Part shown: one piece after another, positions 62,698-64,000 of the stretch
Layout of the letters: each line of letters starts with the position of its first letter
Position numbering within the stretch: the first letter of the stretch is position 1
Source of the DNA: Pseudoselenomonas ruminantium
GTDB taxonomy: Bacteria > Bacillota > Negativicutes > Selenomonadales > Selenomonadaceae
Reading direction: 5' to 3'
Length of the DNA: 64,000 nucleotides
NCBI GenBank assembly: GCA_015058625.1
Contig: SVCA01000006.1
Span: 115,317 to 179,316 of the forward strand
The notes under the pieces: generated by a model
Seen by the model: only the letters and a program-made list of their open reading frames with translations
Database searches by the model: none
What the model was told of the DNA's origin: nothing
Program-made: the position numbers and the translations under genes

Positions 62698-63509
62698 AGC
62701 AGGACTTAACCGCTTTTCTGCCCGGCGGGCCGGCGCCTTTACGCTGGCTTATTCTGGAAAGCCTGACTTATGTAGAAAAGATTGCGGCACTCTATCCCCA
62801 TGCTCAATTGACGGTGGTAACGGAAATTGAGGAGGCCGCCAGTCTGCGCGAGTTTGCCGGGCTGAATATCCAATGGGTATTTCAGGACATCCGTCAGGAA
62901 AAACTGCCCTTTCCCAATGGCAGCTTCGATGCGGTATTGGCAGAAAATCTGTTGGCTCGGGCTTATGAGCCTTATGAACTGCTGTTGGATATCAGCCGCA
63001 AGCTTACGGATGTGGGCGTATTCTATGGCGATTTTTTGAATATACGTTACACTGGCGTATTGGAAGCTTTGAAGCAGGGGCAGTTTCCTGTGCGGGAAAA
63101 ACACCTTTATGCCAAAAGCGAAATGGTTCGCCTGCTGGACGATACACTCTTTAAGGAAATTGACTTTGTGCCCGGGGATAGAGATGAGGACAATAGCGCC
63201 GAAAAAGAGTGGGAGGCGGCAGGTTACGCTAATATCAATCACGAGCTTTCCATCAGAAGGTATCTCTTCCGTGCTGCCGTCAGCACCGCCAAAGTGGCCA
63301 ACCTCAAAGGATTATACAGCCCAGAGGCGCGCAAGGAGTTATCCCGCATCCTGCATCGTATTGAGTATGACGTTGCGCGGACGGAAAATCTGGAACGACT
63401 GCAGCAGCTTTGTCAGCGGGAGGGAATCTTCCCGGAATATCTGCACGATTTTGTTGAAGAAACCTGCTATCATCGGGATAAAGTTTTATCTTTGCTGGGG
63501 CAGAAATGA
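62694..63509 (+). CDS. Methyltransferase-like protein coupled to the glycosyltransferase
   Basis: The 271-residue protein has a class I methyltransferase-like middle (QDIRQEKLPFPNGSFDAVLAENLL near 68-91, LLDISRKLTDVGVFYGDF near 100), but the usual glycine-rich SAM-binding motif I is not obvious, so activity is uncertain. The C-terminal third (about 185-271) is helical and unrecognised. The ATG overlaps the preceding stop (ATGA), so translation is coupled. It may modify the same glycan or protein as its neighbour. Confidence 0.7.
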   Translation: MKQDLTAFLPGGPAPLRWLILESLTYVEKIAALYPHAQLTVVTEIEEAASLREFAGLNIQWVFQDIRQEKLPFPNGSFDAVLAENLLARAYEPYELLLDISRKLTDVGVFYGDFLNIRYTGVLEALKQGQFPVREKHLYAKSEMVRLLDDTLFKEIDFVPGDRDEDNSAEKEWEAAGYANINHELSIRRYLFRAAVSTAKVANLKGLYSPEARKELSRILHRIEYDVARTENLERLQQLCQREGIFPEYLHDFVEETCYHRDKVLSLLGQK

Positions 63510-63559
63510 TTAGAAGTGGCAGCAGCCAATAGTTTTTCATGTTTTTTTCAAAAAAAGTG

Positions 63560-63591
63560 TTGACAGGAGCTTCTGACTCGTGTAATATAAT
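63560..63591 (+). promoter_or_regulatory. rRNA promoter P1 (candidate)
   Basis: TTGACA (63560-63565) is followed by TAATAT (63583-63588, spacing 17) overlapping TATAAT (63586-63591, spacing 20). It lies about 350 nt before 16S. Confidence 0.75.
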
Positions 63592-63692
63592 ACAAGTCGC
63601 TGACAGACACGGCAACGAAACAGCTCAGCAAGCCTTGATTGGCAGGCCGCTGTGAGGAACCGAAAAGCTTCGAAAAAACTTCAAAAAAGTTC

Positions 63693-63721
63693 TTGACAAG
63701 CTAAGCTGAATGCGATAAGAT
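63693..63721 (+). promoter_or_regulatory. rRNA promoter P2
   Basis: TTGACA (63693-63698) and TAAGAT (63716-63721) are separated by 17 bp, the second of two tandem rRNA promoters. Confidence 0.75.
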
Positions 63722-63771
63722 AAATGAGTCGCTTGAAGCGACAGGCACTTCGAAAGAAGCGCTGAACAAGA

Positions 63772-63792
63772 TTGTTCTTTGAAAACTAAACA
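63772..63792 (+). promoter_or_regulatory. rRNA leader boxA-like antitermination site
   Basis: TTGTTCTTTGAAAACTAAAC is the leader motif typical of Firmicute-type rRNA operons and includes a boxA-like TGTTCTTTG. Confidence 0.65.
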
Positions 63793-63936
63793 ATGCAAAT
63801 AATCATGCAACATGATTAAAGCCAGATGTTTGAGAAGTGAAAACTTCTTATTAAAACATCGATTGGTATGAACAACATAGCAATCGGCAATTTCTTAACA
63901 AAAGTAATTGAGAGCCAATCAAGGTTCTTCATAAAT

Positions 63937-64000
63937 TTTATGGAGAGTTTGATCCTGGCTCAGGACGAACGCTGGCGGCGTGCTTAACACATGCAAGTCG
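63937..64000 (+). rRNA. 16S ribosomal RNA, 5' end (truncated by window)
   Basis: AGAGTTTGATCCTGGCTCAG begins at 63944 and matches E. coli position 8, so base 1 lies near 63937. The next bases, GACGAACGCTGGCGGCGTGC, are universal. Only about 64 nt are in the window. Confidence 0.98.

Overview
This window looks like a chromosomal segment of an anaerobic Negativicutes bacterium (Selenomonadales), most likely Selenomonas or a close relative. The evidence is Gram-positive-style Shine-Dalgarno sites (AGGAGG), frequent TTG/GTG starts, a trimeric NADH-linked [FeFe] hydrogenase, rubrerythrin, a sorbitol PTS, a type I-C CRISPR system, and an rRNA operon start with paired TTGACA promoters. Gene-rich housekeeping stretches look moderately GC-rich. 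The ATPase gene at 4617-5924 and the CRISPR neighbourhood (about 41.4-54.3 kb) look clearly more AT-rich. The genus assignment is an inference from gene content, not a search result.

Layout. 1-4.5 kb: a molybdenum-cofactor operon behind a probable Moco riboswitch and terminator (MoeA-like protein with a four-Cys tail, moeA, moaA, a MOSC-MogA fusion). 4.6-5.9 kb: a lone AT-rich AAA/DUF4143 ATPase. 6.3-10.7 kb: sorbitol uptake and catabolism (gutM, srlA, srlE, srlB, srlD, SorC-type regulator). 10.8-15 kb: a MobA-MobB fusion, an exonuclease, and the aromatic amino-acid genes pheA and aroF. 15-20.8 kb: a divergent ClpX on the minus strand, then a translation cluster (rpmE, yqhQ, prfA, prmC, tsaC-type). 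20.8-32.3 kb: chemoreceptor, rubrerythrin, a beta-decarboxylating dehydrogenase, thioesterase, M18 aminopeptidase, an unknown Thr-rich protein, a DnaA-box cluster, asparaginase, a FIST-domain pseudo-histidine kinase and Hsp20. 32.6-39.4 kb: the complete F-type ATP synthase operon atpIBEFHAGDC. 39.4-41 kb: a sodium:alanine-type symporter. 41.15-54.3 kb: a probable structured RNA, a PBECR4-like nuclease gene, and the type I-C locus cas3-cas5-cas8c-cas7, then a 66-repeat array, then cas4-cas1-cas2. 54.4-63.5 kb: an EAL phosphodiesterase, the hydrogenase operon, a small unknown protein, a metallophosphoesterase, and a GT41-type glycosyltransferase with a methyltransferase-like partner. 63.5-64 kb: rRNA promoters, boxA-like leader and the first 64 nt or so of 16S rRNA.

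How the parts fit together. The Moco genes and the separate mobAB fusion point to molybdo- or tungsto-enzymes elsewhere in the genome. The sorbitol genes form a self-contained import and oxidation unit. The hydrogenase provides NADH-linked hydrogen turnover in fermentation, and the ATP synthase c-subunit carries a possible two-carboxylate ion site.

Most unusual features: the CRISPR array inserted inside the cas operon, between interference and adaptation genes; a strongly promoted approximately 180-nt RNA in front of a nuclease-domain gene beside cas3; a family of three long (about 190-210 bp) intergenic hairpins sharing one loop sequence; a DnaA-box cluster with no dnaA nearby; three TTTACAA repeats at exact 21-bp spacing upstream of the hydrogenase; and a FIST sensor whose histidine-kinase core lacks the histidine.
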